The position numbers and the translations under genes were made by a program. The notes beneath the pieces were generated by a model. The model searched no databases and was not told the DNA's origin. It saw nothing but the letters and a program-made list of their open reading frames with translations. Of a stretch of 64,000 bases of DNA, positions 7,962-16,257 are shown one piece after another. The stretch is taken from assembly GCF_014337215.1 (NCBI RefSeq), contig NZ_CP060635.1, positions 3,109,501-3,173,500 on the forward strand, read 5' to 3'. How positions within the stretch are numbered: position 1 is the first letter of the stretch; each line of letters opens with the position of its first letter. Source of the stretch: Wansuia hejianensis. Lineage in GTDB: Bacteria; Bacillota; Clostridia; Lachnospirales; Lachnospiraceae.

Positions 7962-8831
7962 ATGAAAGAATCAGCGAAATATTTGTTTTCGGTCGGGGTG
8001 CTGCTGTTGATGCTCCCGTTTCTGCTTACCGTAATACTGTCTGGAAAGGGAGCGGTATCCGTATCAAAAGATATTGATATAGAGATGCTGCTCCCTGTCC
8101 GCCTTTATCAGGAGATACCGGAGGATGCGGAGGCTGAGATGATTAAGGCCCAGGCTATACTGGCCAGGAGCCGCCTGTATCGGGAGCTTTCAGAAGGCGG
8201 GAATGCCAGGGAGATCCTGGAGAAAAACAGAGAATATGAAAAGGCTCATACCGTCTATCCGGATGTTATGACGAGCTGCAGACAGGCTGTGGCAGATACA
8301 GAAGGGCTGGTGCTTACATATGGCGGACAGGTCGTGGAAGGGCCGTTTTTTGCCTGTGGCAACGGGAAGACCAGGGACGGAATTGAGGTCATGAGTAAAG
8401 ATGATTACGGATGGCTGGTGAGTGTGGAGAGCAGTATGGATATAGACAGCCCCGGTTATCTGTCCGGGACTCTATTTGGGAGAGCAGATTTATATCAGAA
8501 GCTGCTGGACTATACAGGGGATACCTCACTGAAGGAGGAAACCGTCTATGAACAAATCAGTGTCCTGTCTACAGACAGCGCGGGATACGTAATGGAGGTT
8601 CAGGTGGCGGACACCCACCTTTCCGGTGAAAATTTCCGGAAACTGCTGGAACTCCCCTCGGCCTGTTTCTCCATGCAGGAGCTGGACGGAAATCTGCGGT
8701 TTCTCTGTAAAGGAGCCGGGCATGGGCTGGGAATGAGCCAGTATGGGGCGAATGTTCTGGCGGAGCAGGGAAAGAGCTGCACGGAAATTCTGAAGTACTA
8801 CTTTCCACGATGCGATGTCATGCAGAGATGA
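7962..8831 (+). CDS. spoIID: Stage II sporulation protein D (SpoIID), peptidoglycan lytic transglycosylase
   Basis: A 289-residue protein with an N-terminal membrane anchor (residues ~8-28), then a SpoIID/LytB domain. Visible family features are EAEMIKAQAILARSR near residue 60, the ACGNGKTRDG segment (in place of the usual SSGG.T), and the C-terminal GAGHGLGMSQYGANVLAEQGKS..EILKYYFP block. SpoIID cuts glycan strands during engulfment of the forespore and is made in the mother cell. It lies ~380 bp ahead of spoIIQ, the order seen in other Clostridia. The ribosome site is weak, so the start is less sure than the rest. Confidence 0.9.
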   Translation: MKESAKYLFSVGVLLLMLPFLLTVILSGKGAVSVSKDIDIEMLLPVRLYQEIPEDAEAEMIKAQAILARSRLYRELSEGGNAREILEKNREYEKAHTVYPDVMTSCRQAVADTEGLVLTYGGQVVEGPFFACGNGKTRDGIEVMSKDDYGWLVSVESSMDIDSPGYLSGTLFGRADLYQKLLDYTGDTSLKEETVYEQISVLSTDSAGYVMEVQVADTHLSGENFRKLLELPSACFSMQELDGNLRFLCKGAGHGLGMSQYGANVLAEQGKSCTEILKYYFPRCDVMQR

Positions 8832-8913
8832 CGGTGATCGTTCAGCCATTCGCTGCTCTGCCAGGTGTTCCAGTGCTCATGCAGGGCGATCCAGATTCTT
8901 ACGTCATTAAAGA

Positions 8914-9053
8914 GAATACTTTGTGGAACAGTACAAACTGTTCCCCTTCCCTGCCAGGTGCATGAGTTACGGGACACTCTGGGGAATACTTCGTGGAACA
9001 GCGAGAGCTGTTCCCCCTCCCTGCCAGGTGCATGAGTTACGGGATATTTTGGA
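8914..9053. repeat. 70-bp tandem duplication in the spoIID-spoIIQ intergenic region
   Basis: Two head-to-tail copies with a period of exactly 70 bp (8914-8983 and 8984-9053), about 85-90 percent identical by eye. The most conserved part is CCTCCCTGCCAGGTGCATGA and its extension. Within each copy GGAACAG pairs with CTGTTCC, giving a small hairpin. The gene-free interval 8832-9212 holds this repeat, then a sporulation-type promoter candidate; no gene is seen in it. Confidence 0.85.
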
Positions 9054-9147
9054 TGATACAAATGTAACGGATGAACATGATTCTGTGACAGCGATCCTGG
9101 AAGGATGAACTGATACAAATAATGAGAACAATGAAACTAAAATGAAT

Positions 9148-9176
9148 GTATAGATTTCATAAATCCGGCAACCCTA
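9148..9176 (+). promoter_or_regulatory. Candidate sigma-F type promoter of spoIIQ
   Basis: GTATA at 9148-9152 fits the sigma-F -35 (GyWTA). GGCAACCCTA at 9167-9176 fits the -10 pattern GGnrAnAnTw at all but one position. The spacer is 14 bp, one short of the usual 15. In Bacillus spoIIQ is transcribed by sigma-F in the forespore, which supports the assignment. Confidence 0.5.
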
Positions 9177-9212
9177 CTAAGGAAAGAAAATGAACTTAAC
9201 GAGGTGACGAAT

Positions 9213-9995
9213 ATGAAATCTAATCAGAGAAAAGTACGTCTGGCAGTTTCCGGTTTGCTGCTGGCCGCAGTAGTCGCTACCGGAATCTTTGCGTATAATC
9301 AGGATCATGCGAAAGAGGAACAGGCCAAGGCGCAGCAGGAAGAAGTAAAGGATAACCTTTCAGAATCCACAGAAGAACCGGCAGAAGACGTAAACACCAG
9401 CAATGCAGACGCTGATCTGCCCGAAAATGAGACTGCGGAGACAAGCCCCACAGTGACGCCGGAAGTGACGGCGACACCAGAGCCTACAGAAGCACCGTCT
9501 GAAACACCTGCCCCGGAAGCCGGACAGACTGCTACAGATACGGTACTCCCGAATCTGGACTTTAATGAGAATACTGTGCTGACGGCACCCATGTCAGGAA
9601 TCTCCGGCGAAGTGCTGATTCCCTACAGCATGGACAGCACTGTGTATTTCCCCACTCTGGATGTGTATAAGTGCAGCCCGGCGGTAGTGTTGGCTGCTGA
9701 AGTGGACACGCCTGTTGCGGCTGTTGCCAAAAGCCAGGTAGTTTCCGTAGAAGAAACGGCAGAGACAGGGCTGACACTTACAATGGATATGGGTAACGGA
9801 TATCAGGCAGTTTACGGACAGTTGAAGGATGTCACACTGCAGGCCGGCGATACGGTAGAAGCCGGAACGGTGATCGGCAATATCAGTGAGCCCACGAGAT
9901 ATTACGTAAAAGAGGGAAGCAATCTGTATTTTGGAATGACAAAAGACGGAGCGTCTCTGGACCCAACAGAATATCTGGCACTTCAGGCGGAGTAA
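9213..9995 (+). CDS. spoIIQ: SpoIIQ-like forespore membrane protein with degenerate LytM (M23) domain
   Basis: A 260-residue protein. The ATG at 9213 follows GAGGTG; an in-frame GTG at 9204 overlaps that site. There is one membrane segment (residues ~8-26), a Glu/Thr/Pro-rich linker (~30-110) and a LytM/M23-like domain (~120-255). The domain keeps the fold signature (DTPVAAVAKSQVVSV, MGNGYQAVYGQL, VEAGTVIGN). The zinc ligands are replaced: the expected YAHL is YGQL, the expected HLHF is NLYF, and no first His is visible. It should therefore be non-enzymatic. SpoIIQ pairs with SpoIIIAH across the forespore membranes, and the upstream spoIID supports the call. Confidence 0.8.
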   Translation: MKSNQRKVRLAVSGLLLAAVVATGIFAYNQDHAKEEQAKAQQEEVKDNLSESTEEPAEDVNTSNADADLPENETAETSPTVTPEVTATPEPTEAPSETPAPEAGQTATDTVLPNLDFNENTVLTAPMSGISGEVLIPYSMDSTVYFPTLDVYKCSPAVVLAAEVDTPVAAVAKSQVVSVEETAETGLTLTMDMGNGYQAVYGQLKDVTLQAGDTVEAGTVIGNISEPTRYYVKEGSNLYFGMTKDGASLDPTEYLALQAE

Positions 9996-10178
9996 AGGGA
10001 TTAACAATTTTCGGAATTTTGTATATAATATAAGAGATAAAGAATTGCCATTACGGAAAATACGCAATCGAAGTTCTATACTGGCAGTATTTTCAAATGG
10101 GTAGGGTACTTTTTTATCGATTGCTTTCTATAAAATATGGGGCTGCTGCGCGCCTTGCATGTGGCGGCCTCTGTACAT

Positions 10179-10600
10179 AAATTATAGTTTTGTGGCGAGG
10201 TGGGGGTGGATACCCGGACGAAAAGCAGCGGGGGACCTCCGGCGGTTGCGGCCTGTTGGGCAGACTGGGCTTCGGGTTGAAGTGATTCTAAGACTTCCGG
10301 AGTCCACTCTCCAGGGGTACCGGGGAAAGTCCGGTGGAAGGCTTGATGCCTTCCATCCTCCGTCCCCCTCGCCCGCCGTGCTTGAGGCACAGCGGACGCC
10401 CCCTGGAGAGCGGCTTCCGGAAGTCAAGAATCACTAACAACCCTGCAGAGGTCTGCCCGTCAGGCCGCAGCCGCCGGAGATCCCCCGCTGCTTTTCTGGC
10501 TGTTCCAGACGGTACAATGGCTCTCGCCAGAGGTGGAACCCCGATAGTCTCAGGCGGTAGATTTCGATATTTAATAAAGAAATACTGGCGCCAGTCGGCC
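10179..10600 (+). repeat. Large palindromic intergenic element, unit A copy 1 (+)
   Basis: A non-coding unit with a long nested hairpin. The block GGATACCCGGACGAAA (10208-10223) is followed by a 40-nt outer stem (10225-10264 with 10452-10491; 36 Watson-Crick pairs plus wobbles). Then come GGCTTCGGGTTGAAGT, an inner stem (about 10281-10315 with 10398-10435) and a conserved apical part AGTCCGGT-hairpin-ATCCTCCGT. After the 3' arms a tail follows with GTCTCAGGCGGTAG (10547-10560). The copy at 29545-29935 is its inverted counterpart, with paired changes in both stem arms. It fills part of the gene-free stretch 9996-10904. Confidence 0.85.
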
Positions 10601-10609
10601 GCGATAAGC

Positions 10610-10744
10610 CAGTGATTACTGTCTGAAACCATCCTGATGACACTTTCGGAGAACTTGGGTGAAGAGTTTTAGATCACCAGAGAGGCTGGGTATCCAAAAC
10701 GCCCTCCCTTCCCCGACCAATTGGAAGCAAAACTGTAATTTTGT
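10610..10744 (-). repeat. Palindromic element, truncated unit B (-), facing unit A
   Basis: On the - strand it starts with TTTTGCTTCCAATTGGTCGG, reaches GGATACCCAGCC, then joins directly to the tail block AAGTGTCATC and GGTTTCAGACAGTAA. The same end blocks flank the full unit at 29085-29480, so this copy has lost the whole central hairpin. Together with unit A it forms a tail-to-tail pair whose outer ends both carry the GGATACCC block. Confidence 0.75.
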
Positions 10745-10754
10745 ATTTAAATGC

Positions 10755-10874
10755 TTGCAAATATGGGGAAAAGGTGGTAAACTATAAAAGCTGCTTTATG
10801 CAGTAAGAAAAAATAGTTCGTAGCAGAAAGTTGATGCCCTTATGCCACGCAGCATAAAGGCATCTTATTTTTTA
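10755..10874 (+). promoter_or_regulatory. Leader of the DEAD-box helicase gene with candidate transcription attenuator
   Basis: A possible promoter is TTGCAA at 10755-10760 with TAAACT at 10778-10783 (17-bp spacer). Downstream lies a strong terminator hairpin (10833-10864), with GATGCC and TTATGC arms pairing GCATAA and GGCATC, followed by TTATTTTTT. An upstream CTTTATGC (10794-10801) is complementary to GCATAAAG (10852-10859) in the 3' arm of the terminator, so the two pairings exclude each other. Read-through would be needed to reach the helicase start at 10905. Confidence 0.55.
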
Positions 10875-10904
10875 TGCTGTATATTAAAAATTGAGGAGAA
10901 TTAT

Positions 10905-12359
10905 ATGTCGCAAATTTCTTTATTTGATTCACTGTCACTGTCACCGCAGCTGTCACGCGCTGTTTCTGAGATTGGTTATACGCAGGCCACAGATATTCAG
11001 GCGCAGGCAATCCCTTATCTGCTGGAGGGGCGGGATGTAATCGGCCGCAGCAGCACCGGTACGGGAAAAACTGCCGCGTTTGGAATTCCAGCTGTGGAGT
11101 GTGTGGATGGCGGGATGAAACGTCCGCAGGTGCTCGTGCTGTCGCCGACCCGGGAACTGGCCATGCAGATTGCGCTGGAAATGCAGAAATTTGCGAAATA
11201 CAAAGAGGGGATCTGTGTTGCCACGGTCTATGGCGGGGCGTCGATGACGGATCAGATTCGTATTTTGAAACGGGCGAATATTGTCATTGGAACGCCGGGG
11301 CGCCTGATGGATCATCTGCGCCGTAAAACGCTGAAGCTGAACGATATTAAGATGGTCGTACTGGATGAAGCGGATGAAATGCTGAGCATGGGGTTTGTGG
11401 AGGATATCCAGACGATTTTGATGCAGGCGCCCAGCGAACGGCAGACGGTACTTTTTTCCGCAACTATGCCGCCGGCGATTCTTTCCATCGCCCGTCAATT
11501 CCTCAGCGATCCCCAGATGGTGGATGTGATGGAGGGTCAGGAAGTCCAGGCAGATATTGAACAGACGTATTATTATGTACCCCGCGCAAAAAAGCAGGAG
11601 GCTCTTTCCCTGCTGCTGCAGCAGGGCGGCGCCCGGCGCGCGCTGGTGTTCTGCAATACAAAAAGTATGGTGGATGAGCTTGCAGCAACTCTGCGCAGGC
11701 AGGGTATCCGGGCTGCCGGGCTGCACGGCGATATGACACAGACCCTGAGGACCCAGGTGATGAAAGGGTTTCGCAGCGGCAGCACACAGATTCTGGTTGC
11801 AACAGATGTTGCCGCGCGGGGGATAGATGTTTCAGAAATAGAGGTAGTAATTAACTTCGATCTGCCCCAGAGCTTTGAATATTATGTGCACCGCATTGGC
11901 CGTACAGGGCGGGCGGGGAAAAGAGGCCTGTCGCAAACGCTTATTACCGACAGCGGGCAGGCAGCTACCCTGCGCCGGCTGATGCGTTTTACCGGGAGTG
12001 AAATTGCAGAACGCCGTCTTCCCACTGGAAAGGATATGATGAAACATGCGGTTGCGAAAGCCGCGGATGAGACACTTCCCCTCCTGGAGCAGGGGACGGG
12101 AAAAGCCGCCCGGATGCTAGTTAACCGGCTGAAGGGAGATGAATATTCAGGCCTTGATGCGGAACAGGTTGCTTTAATACTGGCTGAGAAATTAATTGGC
12201 GGGGACAGCCAGTTTCAGACACTTGCCGTACCGGAGACCAGGGGCGGATCAAGACAAAACTTCAGAAATGACTATTCCGGCGCGGCGCGGAGGGCTAAAA
12301 GGACGGGAAGACGTTCCGGGCCTGTCACGTCTGCGGGGAGATCTGCAAAGCACAGCTGA
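10905..12359 (+). CDS. DEAD-box ATP-dependent RNA helicase (CshA-like)
   Basis: A 484-residue protein. The ATG at 10905 follows GAGGAG; an in-frame ATG at 10842 falls inside the leader terminator hairpin and is rejected. All core motifs are present in order: the Q-motif region, SSTGTGKT (Walker A), PTRELAMQ, GTPGRL, VLDEADEML, SAT, ATDVAARGIDV and HRIGRTGRAG. The C-terminal ~110 residues end in a basic Arg/Lys/Ser-rich tail typical of RNA-binding extensions. Such helicases help ribosome assembly, mRNA decay and growth in the cold. The long leader suggests transcriptional control before the start codon. Confidence 0.9.
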   Translation: MSQISLFDSLSLSPQLSRAVSEIGYTQATDIQAQAIPYLLEGRDVIGRSSTGTGKTAAFGIPAVECVDGGMKRPQVLVLSPTRELAMQIALEMQKFAKYKEGICVATVYGGASMTDQIRILKRANIVIGTPGRLMDHLRRKTLKLNDIKMVVLDEADEMLSMGFVEDIQTILMQAPSERQTVLFSATMPPAILSIARQFLSDPQMVDVMEGQEVQADIEQTYYYVPRAKKQEALSLLLQQGGARRALVFCNTKSMVDELAATLRRQGIRAAGLHGDMTQTLRTQVMKGFRSGSTQILVATDVAARGIDVSEIEVVINFDLPQSFEYYVHRIGRTGRAGKRGLSQTLITDSGQAATLRRLMRFTGSEIAERRLPTGKDMMKHAVAKAADETLPLLEQGTGKAARMLVNRLKGDEYSGLDAEQVALILAEKLIGGDSQFQTLAVPETRGGSRQNFRNDYSGAARRAKRTGRRSGPVTSAGRSAKHS

Positions 12360-12432
12360 TTGGCATAAAAAGCCGTCCTCCGGGATCAAATGTTGTTGGT
12401 TTAAAAAAATATGGTGATAGGGAGATTGAAAG

Positions 12433-12669
12433 ATGAACTATACATACATATTGAGGTGCAGCGACGGTACGTATTATACTGGTTGGACAAATGACCTGGA
12501 AAAAAGGATACAGAATCACAACGAAGGTAAAGGGGCGAAGTACACAAAAGCCCGCCGTCCGGTTACACTGGTCTATTATGAGAAATTTGAACAAAAAGAA
12601 GCCGCCATGCGAAGAGAATGGGAAATAAAACAGCTTACCAGACAAGAAAAAGAGCTGCTATTTATGTGA
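12433..12669 (+). CDS. GIY-YIG nuclease superfamily protein (YhbQ/UPF0213-like)
   Basis: A 78-residue single-domain protein. It has YTYILRCSDGTYYTGWT (the GIY and YIG strands, here YIL and YTG), the conserved Arg in LEKRIQNHNEGKGAKYTK, RRPV, and a Glu in EAAMRREWEIKQL. The length and pattern match the small GIY-YIG family present in many bacteria, whose cellular role is poorly defined. It starts 73 bp after the helicase gene and is followed by a strong terminator. Confidence 0.85.
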   Translation: MNYTYILRCSDGTYYTGWTNDLEKRIQNHNEGKGAKYTKARRPVTLVYYEKFEQKEAAMRREWEIKQLTRQEKELLFM

Positions 12670-12689
12670 GCCCTGGGCGGCTTACAGAT

Positions 12690-12732
12690 AAAATCAGGCC
12701 TTTCATAAAAGAAGGGCCTGATTTTCTTTTTC
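12690..12732 (+). terminator. Intrinsic terminator after the GIY-YIG gene
   Basis: AAAATCAGGCC and GGCCTGATTTT form an 11-bp stem followed by CTTTTTC. It is placed right after the gene and likely ends the helicase/GIY-YIG transcript. Confidence 0.85.
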
Positions 12733-12931
12733 TGTATTTGAAAGTATGCATTTACAGCAGAAAAGTCTTTCTGAAAGGTATAAACGTAAAAGTATTTTTT
12801 TGCAGAAATTGGTGAAAATAAAAAAAAGAATTGAGAAAAAAATGATTGCTTTTTTCTATAGAGTGATGTAGTATAATTATTATAACACGTAGTAATAATA
12901 ACTATATTATATAGAAAAGGAGTGATGACAT

Positions 12932-13603
12932 ATGAAAAGCGTTGCAGTGAAACAAAATTCCCGGCTGAAAGATCCTGGCAGCGCGATTACTCATGGCATC
13001 GGATGTATGCTTTCTGTTCTGGCCGCTCCTGCCTTATTGGAAAAAGCCGCCGCCGGACGCGGGATTCCGGGAGTGGTGACGTTAGGAATATTTATGCTCA
13101 GCATGATCCTGCTGTATGGCGCCAGCACCTTATACCACAGCCTGGATGTAAATCCCGGTGTGAACCGCCGTCTGCGGAAGATGGATCATATGATGATTTT
13201 CATTCTGATAGCCGGAAGCTATACTCCGGTCTGTACCCTGGTGATGGGAGGCAGGGCAGGAACAATACTCTGTACCGTAATCTGGGCGATGGCGCTGGCC
13301 GGAATGCTGATAAAGGGTATCTGGATCACCTGTCCCAAATGGTTTTCATCCGTCATATATATAGCGATGGGCTGGCTGGTAGTAGTAAGCTTCCCCTGGC
13401 TTCTGCCCGTGCTGTCTAAACCCGCCTTCAGCTGGCTGTTTGCAGGAGGCGTGATCTACACAGTGGGTGGAATTATCTATGCGCTCAGGCCCACAGCATT
13501 CGACAGACGACATCCCTGCTTCGGCAGCCACGAAATCTTCCATCTGTTCGTAATGGGGGGAAGCTTTTGTCATTTTATGATGATGTATCTCTACGTGGCC
13601 TGA
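12932..13603 (+). CDS. Hemolysin III family membrane protein (PAQR/YqfA type)
   Basis: A 223-residue protein with about seven hydrophobic segments. Family residues are visible: THGIGCMLSVLAAPALL near the start, YGASTLYHSLDV, the KMDHMMIFILIAGSYTPVC segment, and a final HEIFHLFVMGGSFCHFMMMYLYV. The conserved Ser/His/Asp residues match the proposed zinc site of the PAQR superfamily. The biological role in bacteria is uncertain; the name hemolysin is historical. It is a monocistronic gene with AGGAG ahead of the ATG and a bidirectional terminator after it. Confidence 0.88.
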   Translation: MKSVAVKQNSRLKDPGSAITHGIGCMLSVLAAPALLEKAAAGRGIPGVVTLGIFMLSMILLYGASTLYHSLDVNPGVNRRLRKMDHMMIFILIAGSYTPVCTLVMGGRAGTILCTVIWAMALAGMLIKGIWITCPKWFSSVIYIAMGWLVVVSFPWLLPVLSKPAFSWLFAGGVIYTVGGIIYALRPTAFDRRHPCFGSHEIFHLFVMGGSFCHFMMMYLYVA

Positions 13604-13647
13604 TTCCTGTCTGGCATGGTTCAGCAGCATTGCAGATACCCGGATAG

Positions 13648-13701
13648 AAGAACGGGGACAGAATGGGGAGCATTGCTCCCCGTATTCTATCCCCGTTCTT
13701 T
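13648..13701. terminator. Long bidirectional terminator between convergent genes
   Basis: AGAACGGGGACAGAAT and GGGGAGC pair with GCTCCCC and ATTCTATCCCCGTTCT, giving a stem of over 20 bp followed by TTTCGT on the + strand. It separates the hemolysin III gene (+) from the S1-domain gene (-). Confidence 0.8.
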
Positions 13702-13745
13702 CGTCCGGGCATTCAAATGCTGCAGACCTTACGAAATGCTCTGAA

Positions 13746-14444
13746 TCATAACTTCAGATTTTTAAAGAGCTCTCCCAGATTTGTTGTCAGCTCTTCGCTT
13801 TTCGGAAGCTTGATATTGCGTATTTCCTCTTCCTCAGCAGCAGCCTTGTCCTCGGCAAGTGCCTTGATGGACAGGCTCAGTTTTCCGTCCTTGATGGCAA
13901 TTACTTTAACCTTAACCTCATCGCCTACCTTCAGAACTACAGAAGGGTCTTTAATGCGCGTGTGTGAAATCTGTGACACATGTACCAGTCCGGTCATGCT
14001 GTCGTCCAGCTTTACGAAAGCGCCGTAAGGCTGAAGACTTTCCACGACGCCATCCATGACAGTACCGACAGCGACGGCCGCTATTTTGGCTTTTTTCTCT
14101 TCCTCGGCTTTAGCCCGGAGGAGTTCGCGGGCAGAGAGCATCAGACGGTTCTTCTCCTCGTCTACGTCAAAAACCTGAACCTGGATCTCTTTTCCGAGGT
14201 ACTCGTTTAAGTCCGCTACGTGGCCCAGGGCCAGGCGGGAGGCGGGGATAAATCCACGGATGCCTTCTACGTATGAAACGACGCCCTTATTCACGATTCC
14301 GTCTACGGTTACAGTTAAAACAGTTTTTTCCTCCCGGTACTGTTTTACTTTTTCCCAAGCCATCTGGTCTTCATCCTTGAAGGTGTTGAAAGAAGCATCA
14401 ACTGCCTGGGAAAAATCGTCCATACTCATGTTTTCTTCTGACAT
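13746..14444 (-). CDS. S1 RNA-binding domain protein (two S1 repeats)
   Basis: A 232-residue protein. The ATG at 14444 is chosen because GAGGTG lies 6 bases ahead; a GTG at 14453 is in frame but overlaps that site. Two S1 domains are visible. The first (~residues 42-110) is VDGIVNKGVVSYVEGIRGFIPASRL to RLMLSAREL. The second (~125-195) is VGTVMDGVVESLQPYGAFVKL to GKLSLSIKAL, with the typical GAFV, G.VH.S and V.V.D blocks. This matches the short S1-like proteins of Clostridia that bind RNA and may act with the ribosome. It is not full-length ribosomal protein S1. Confidence 0.85.
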   Translation of the reverse strand: MSEENMSMDDFSQAVDASFNTFKDEDQMAWEKVKQYREEKTVLTVTVDGIVNKGVVSYVEGIRGFIPASRLALGHVADLNEYLGKEIQVQVFDVDEEKNRLMLSARELLRAKAEEEKKAKIAAVAVGTVMDGVVESLQPYGAFVKLDDSMTGLVHVSQISHTRIKDPSVVLKVGDEVKVKVIAIKDGKLSLSIKALAEDKAAAEEEEIRNIKLPKSEELTTNLGELFKNLKL

Positions 14445-14588
14445 TTTTTTCACCTCATGCTATTTTTTTCTCTAGTATACCATAGAAAAGTGTTTACCGA
14501 AAGAAAAATCAATGATATGATGCAAATGAAAGAGAATGAAGGAAAATAGGTGAGTATACATATTTACATGACTCGCCGGGAGAAGAAA

Positions 14589-16241
14589 ATGCGAAAAGAA
14601 AATAAAGTCTATATAATCGGACACAAGAATCCGGATACGGATTCCATCTGTTCTGCTATCGCTTACGCAGATATTAAAAATAGAACAGAAAAAGGCACTT
14701 TCGTGGCGAAAAGAGCGGGGCAGATTAATGAGGAGACGGAATATGTGCTGAAGAAGTTCCAGATGAACGCGCCGGGGTACATGTCTGACGCAGGCACTCA
14801 GGTGAAAGAAATTGATATTCATGAGGTGGCCGGGGTCAGGGGGAGTATTTCGGTGAAAAGGGCCTGGGAAACCATGCGGGAGCTGAATGTGGTCACGCTG
14901 CCGATTACCTCCAAGGAGGATGACCTGCAGGGCCTGATTACGGTCAGCGATATTGCAAAATCATATATGGACGCCTACGACAGCAGCGTCATGTCCCAGG
15001 CGAGGACCCAATACCGAAGTATTGCGGAGACACTGGACGGGACGGTGATTGTAGGGAATGAGCATGGGTATTTTATCAAAGGAAGGGTGGTGATCGGGGC
15101 CTTTCATCCGGATACCATGGAGAATTATATCCATGAGGATGATCTGGTGATCCTGGGGAACCGGGCGGAAGATCAGCTGTGCGCCATAGAAATGAAGGCA
15201 AGCTGTATCGTGGTCGGTCTGGGCGCGAAGGTATCGAAGACCATTCAGAAACTGGCGGAGGATATGAGCTGTGTGATCATCAGCTCGCCCCATGACACCT
15301 ATACCATTGCCAGGCTAATTAATCAGTCTATACCGATTAAGTATCTGATGACGAAGGACAACCTGATCACCTTCCACACCAGCGACAAGCTGGAGGATAT
15401 CAAGGAAATCATGCGGAGCAGCCGTCACAGGGATTATCCGATCATTAACCGGCGGGGAAAATATATCGGCACCATCTCCAGGCGGAACTTGATCGGCAAC
15501 AGGAAAAAACAGGTGATCCTGGTAGACCATAATGAGAAATCCCAGGCGGCTGATAATATAGAAGAAGCGAATATTCTGGAAATAATCGACCATCACCGTC
15601 TGGGGTCGCTGGAGACTATGGCGCCGGTGCTGTTCCGGAATCAGCCTGTAGGCTGTACGGCTACAATCATGTATCAGATTTACCAGGAGAGGAATCTGGA
15701 GATTCCTCAGAATATCGCGGGACTTCTCTGTGCGGCGATCATATCAGATACGCTGCTGTTCCGTTCGCCCACCTGTACGCCGGCGGACCAGGCCGCAGCA
15801 GAGCGGCTGGCGGAACGGGCCGGTATCGGGGACATCCAGAGATTCGCAGCAGAGATGTTCCATGCGGGCAGCAATCTGAAGGATAAGTCGGCAGAAGAAA
15901 TCTTTTATCAGGATTTCAAGAAGTTCATTATGGAAGATGCTGTGTTTGGCGTCGGGCAGATCAGTTCCATGGACGGAGAAGAGCTTGCCGATATCAGAAG
16001 CCATCTGATACCCCATCTGCAGAGTGAATGTGGAAAACACGGAATTGAAATGGTGTTTTTCATGCTCACGAATATCATTGATGAATCCACAGAGCTGTTG
16101 TATTATGGAGACCATGCGAAGGAGCTGATCGAGACGGCCTTCCAGGTAACAGCCGGAGATAAGAGCTGCATGCTTTCCGGGATAGTGTCCAGGAAAAAGC
16201 AGCTGATTCCCGCATTTATGACAGCACTTCAGCAGAGGTAG
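14589..16241 (+). CDS. Manganese-dependent inorganic pyrophosphatase with CBS and DRTGG regulatory domains
   Basis: A 550-residue DHH-family enzyme. The chosen ATG at 14589 has GGGAG ahead; a GTG at 14550 and an ATG at 14568 are alternatives in the same frame. The catalytic half is split: GHKNPDTDSICSAIAYA at the start and IIDHHRLGSLETM with GCTATIMYQIY near residue 335. Between them lie a CBS-type segment (LPITSKEDDLQGLITVSDI), a DRTGG-like domain and a second CBS (DYPIINRRGKYIGTISRRNL). CBS-containing pyrophosphatases hydrolyse PPi and are controlled by adenine nucleotides. The DHHA2 end is intact. Confidence 0.9.
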   Translation: MRKENKVYIIGHKNPDTDSICSAIAYADIKNRTEKGTFVAKRAGQINEETEYVLKKFQMNAPGYMSDAGTQVKEIDIHEVAGVRGSISVKRAWETMRELNVVTLPITSKEDDLQGLITVSDIAKSYMDAYDSSVMSQARTQYRSIAETLDGTVIVGNEHGYFIKGRVVIGAFHPDTMENYIHEDDLVILGNRAEDQLCAIEMKASCIVVGLGAKVSKTIQKLAEDMSCVIISSPHDTYTIARLINQSIPIKYLMTKDNLITFHTSDKLEDIKEIMRSSRHRDYPIINRRGKYIGTISRRNLIGNRKKQVILVDHNEKSQAADNIEEANILEIIDHHRLGSLETMAPVLFRNQPVGCTATIMYQIYQERNLEIPQNIAGLLCAAIISDTLLFRSPTCTPADQAAAERLAERAGIGDIQRFAAEMFHAGSNLKDKSAEEIFYQDFKKFIMEDAVFGVGQISSMDGEELADIRSHLIPHLQSECGKHGIEMVFFMLTNIIDESTELLYYGDHAKELIETAFQVTAGDKSCMLSGIVSRKKQLIPAFMTALQQR

Positions 16242-16257
16242 AAAAGAGAGGGAGTAT

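Noticed and set aside
10159..10643. Several overlapping Arg/Pro/Ser-rich reading frames of 60-115 codons on both strands (also at 29083-29956).
   Set aside because: They lie in the palindromic elements, occur in all frames on both strands because the GC-rich stems lack stops, and have no ribosome sites or recognisable domains.
12846..12877. TTGCTT and TATAAT ahead of the hemolysin III gene.
   Set aside because: The spacer of 20 bp is too long to call with confidence, although a promoter must exist nearby.
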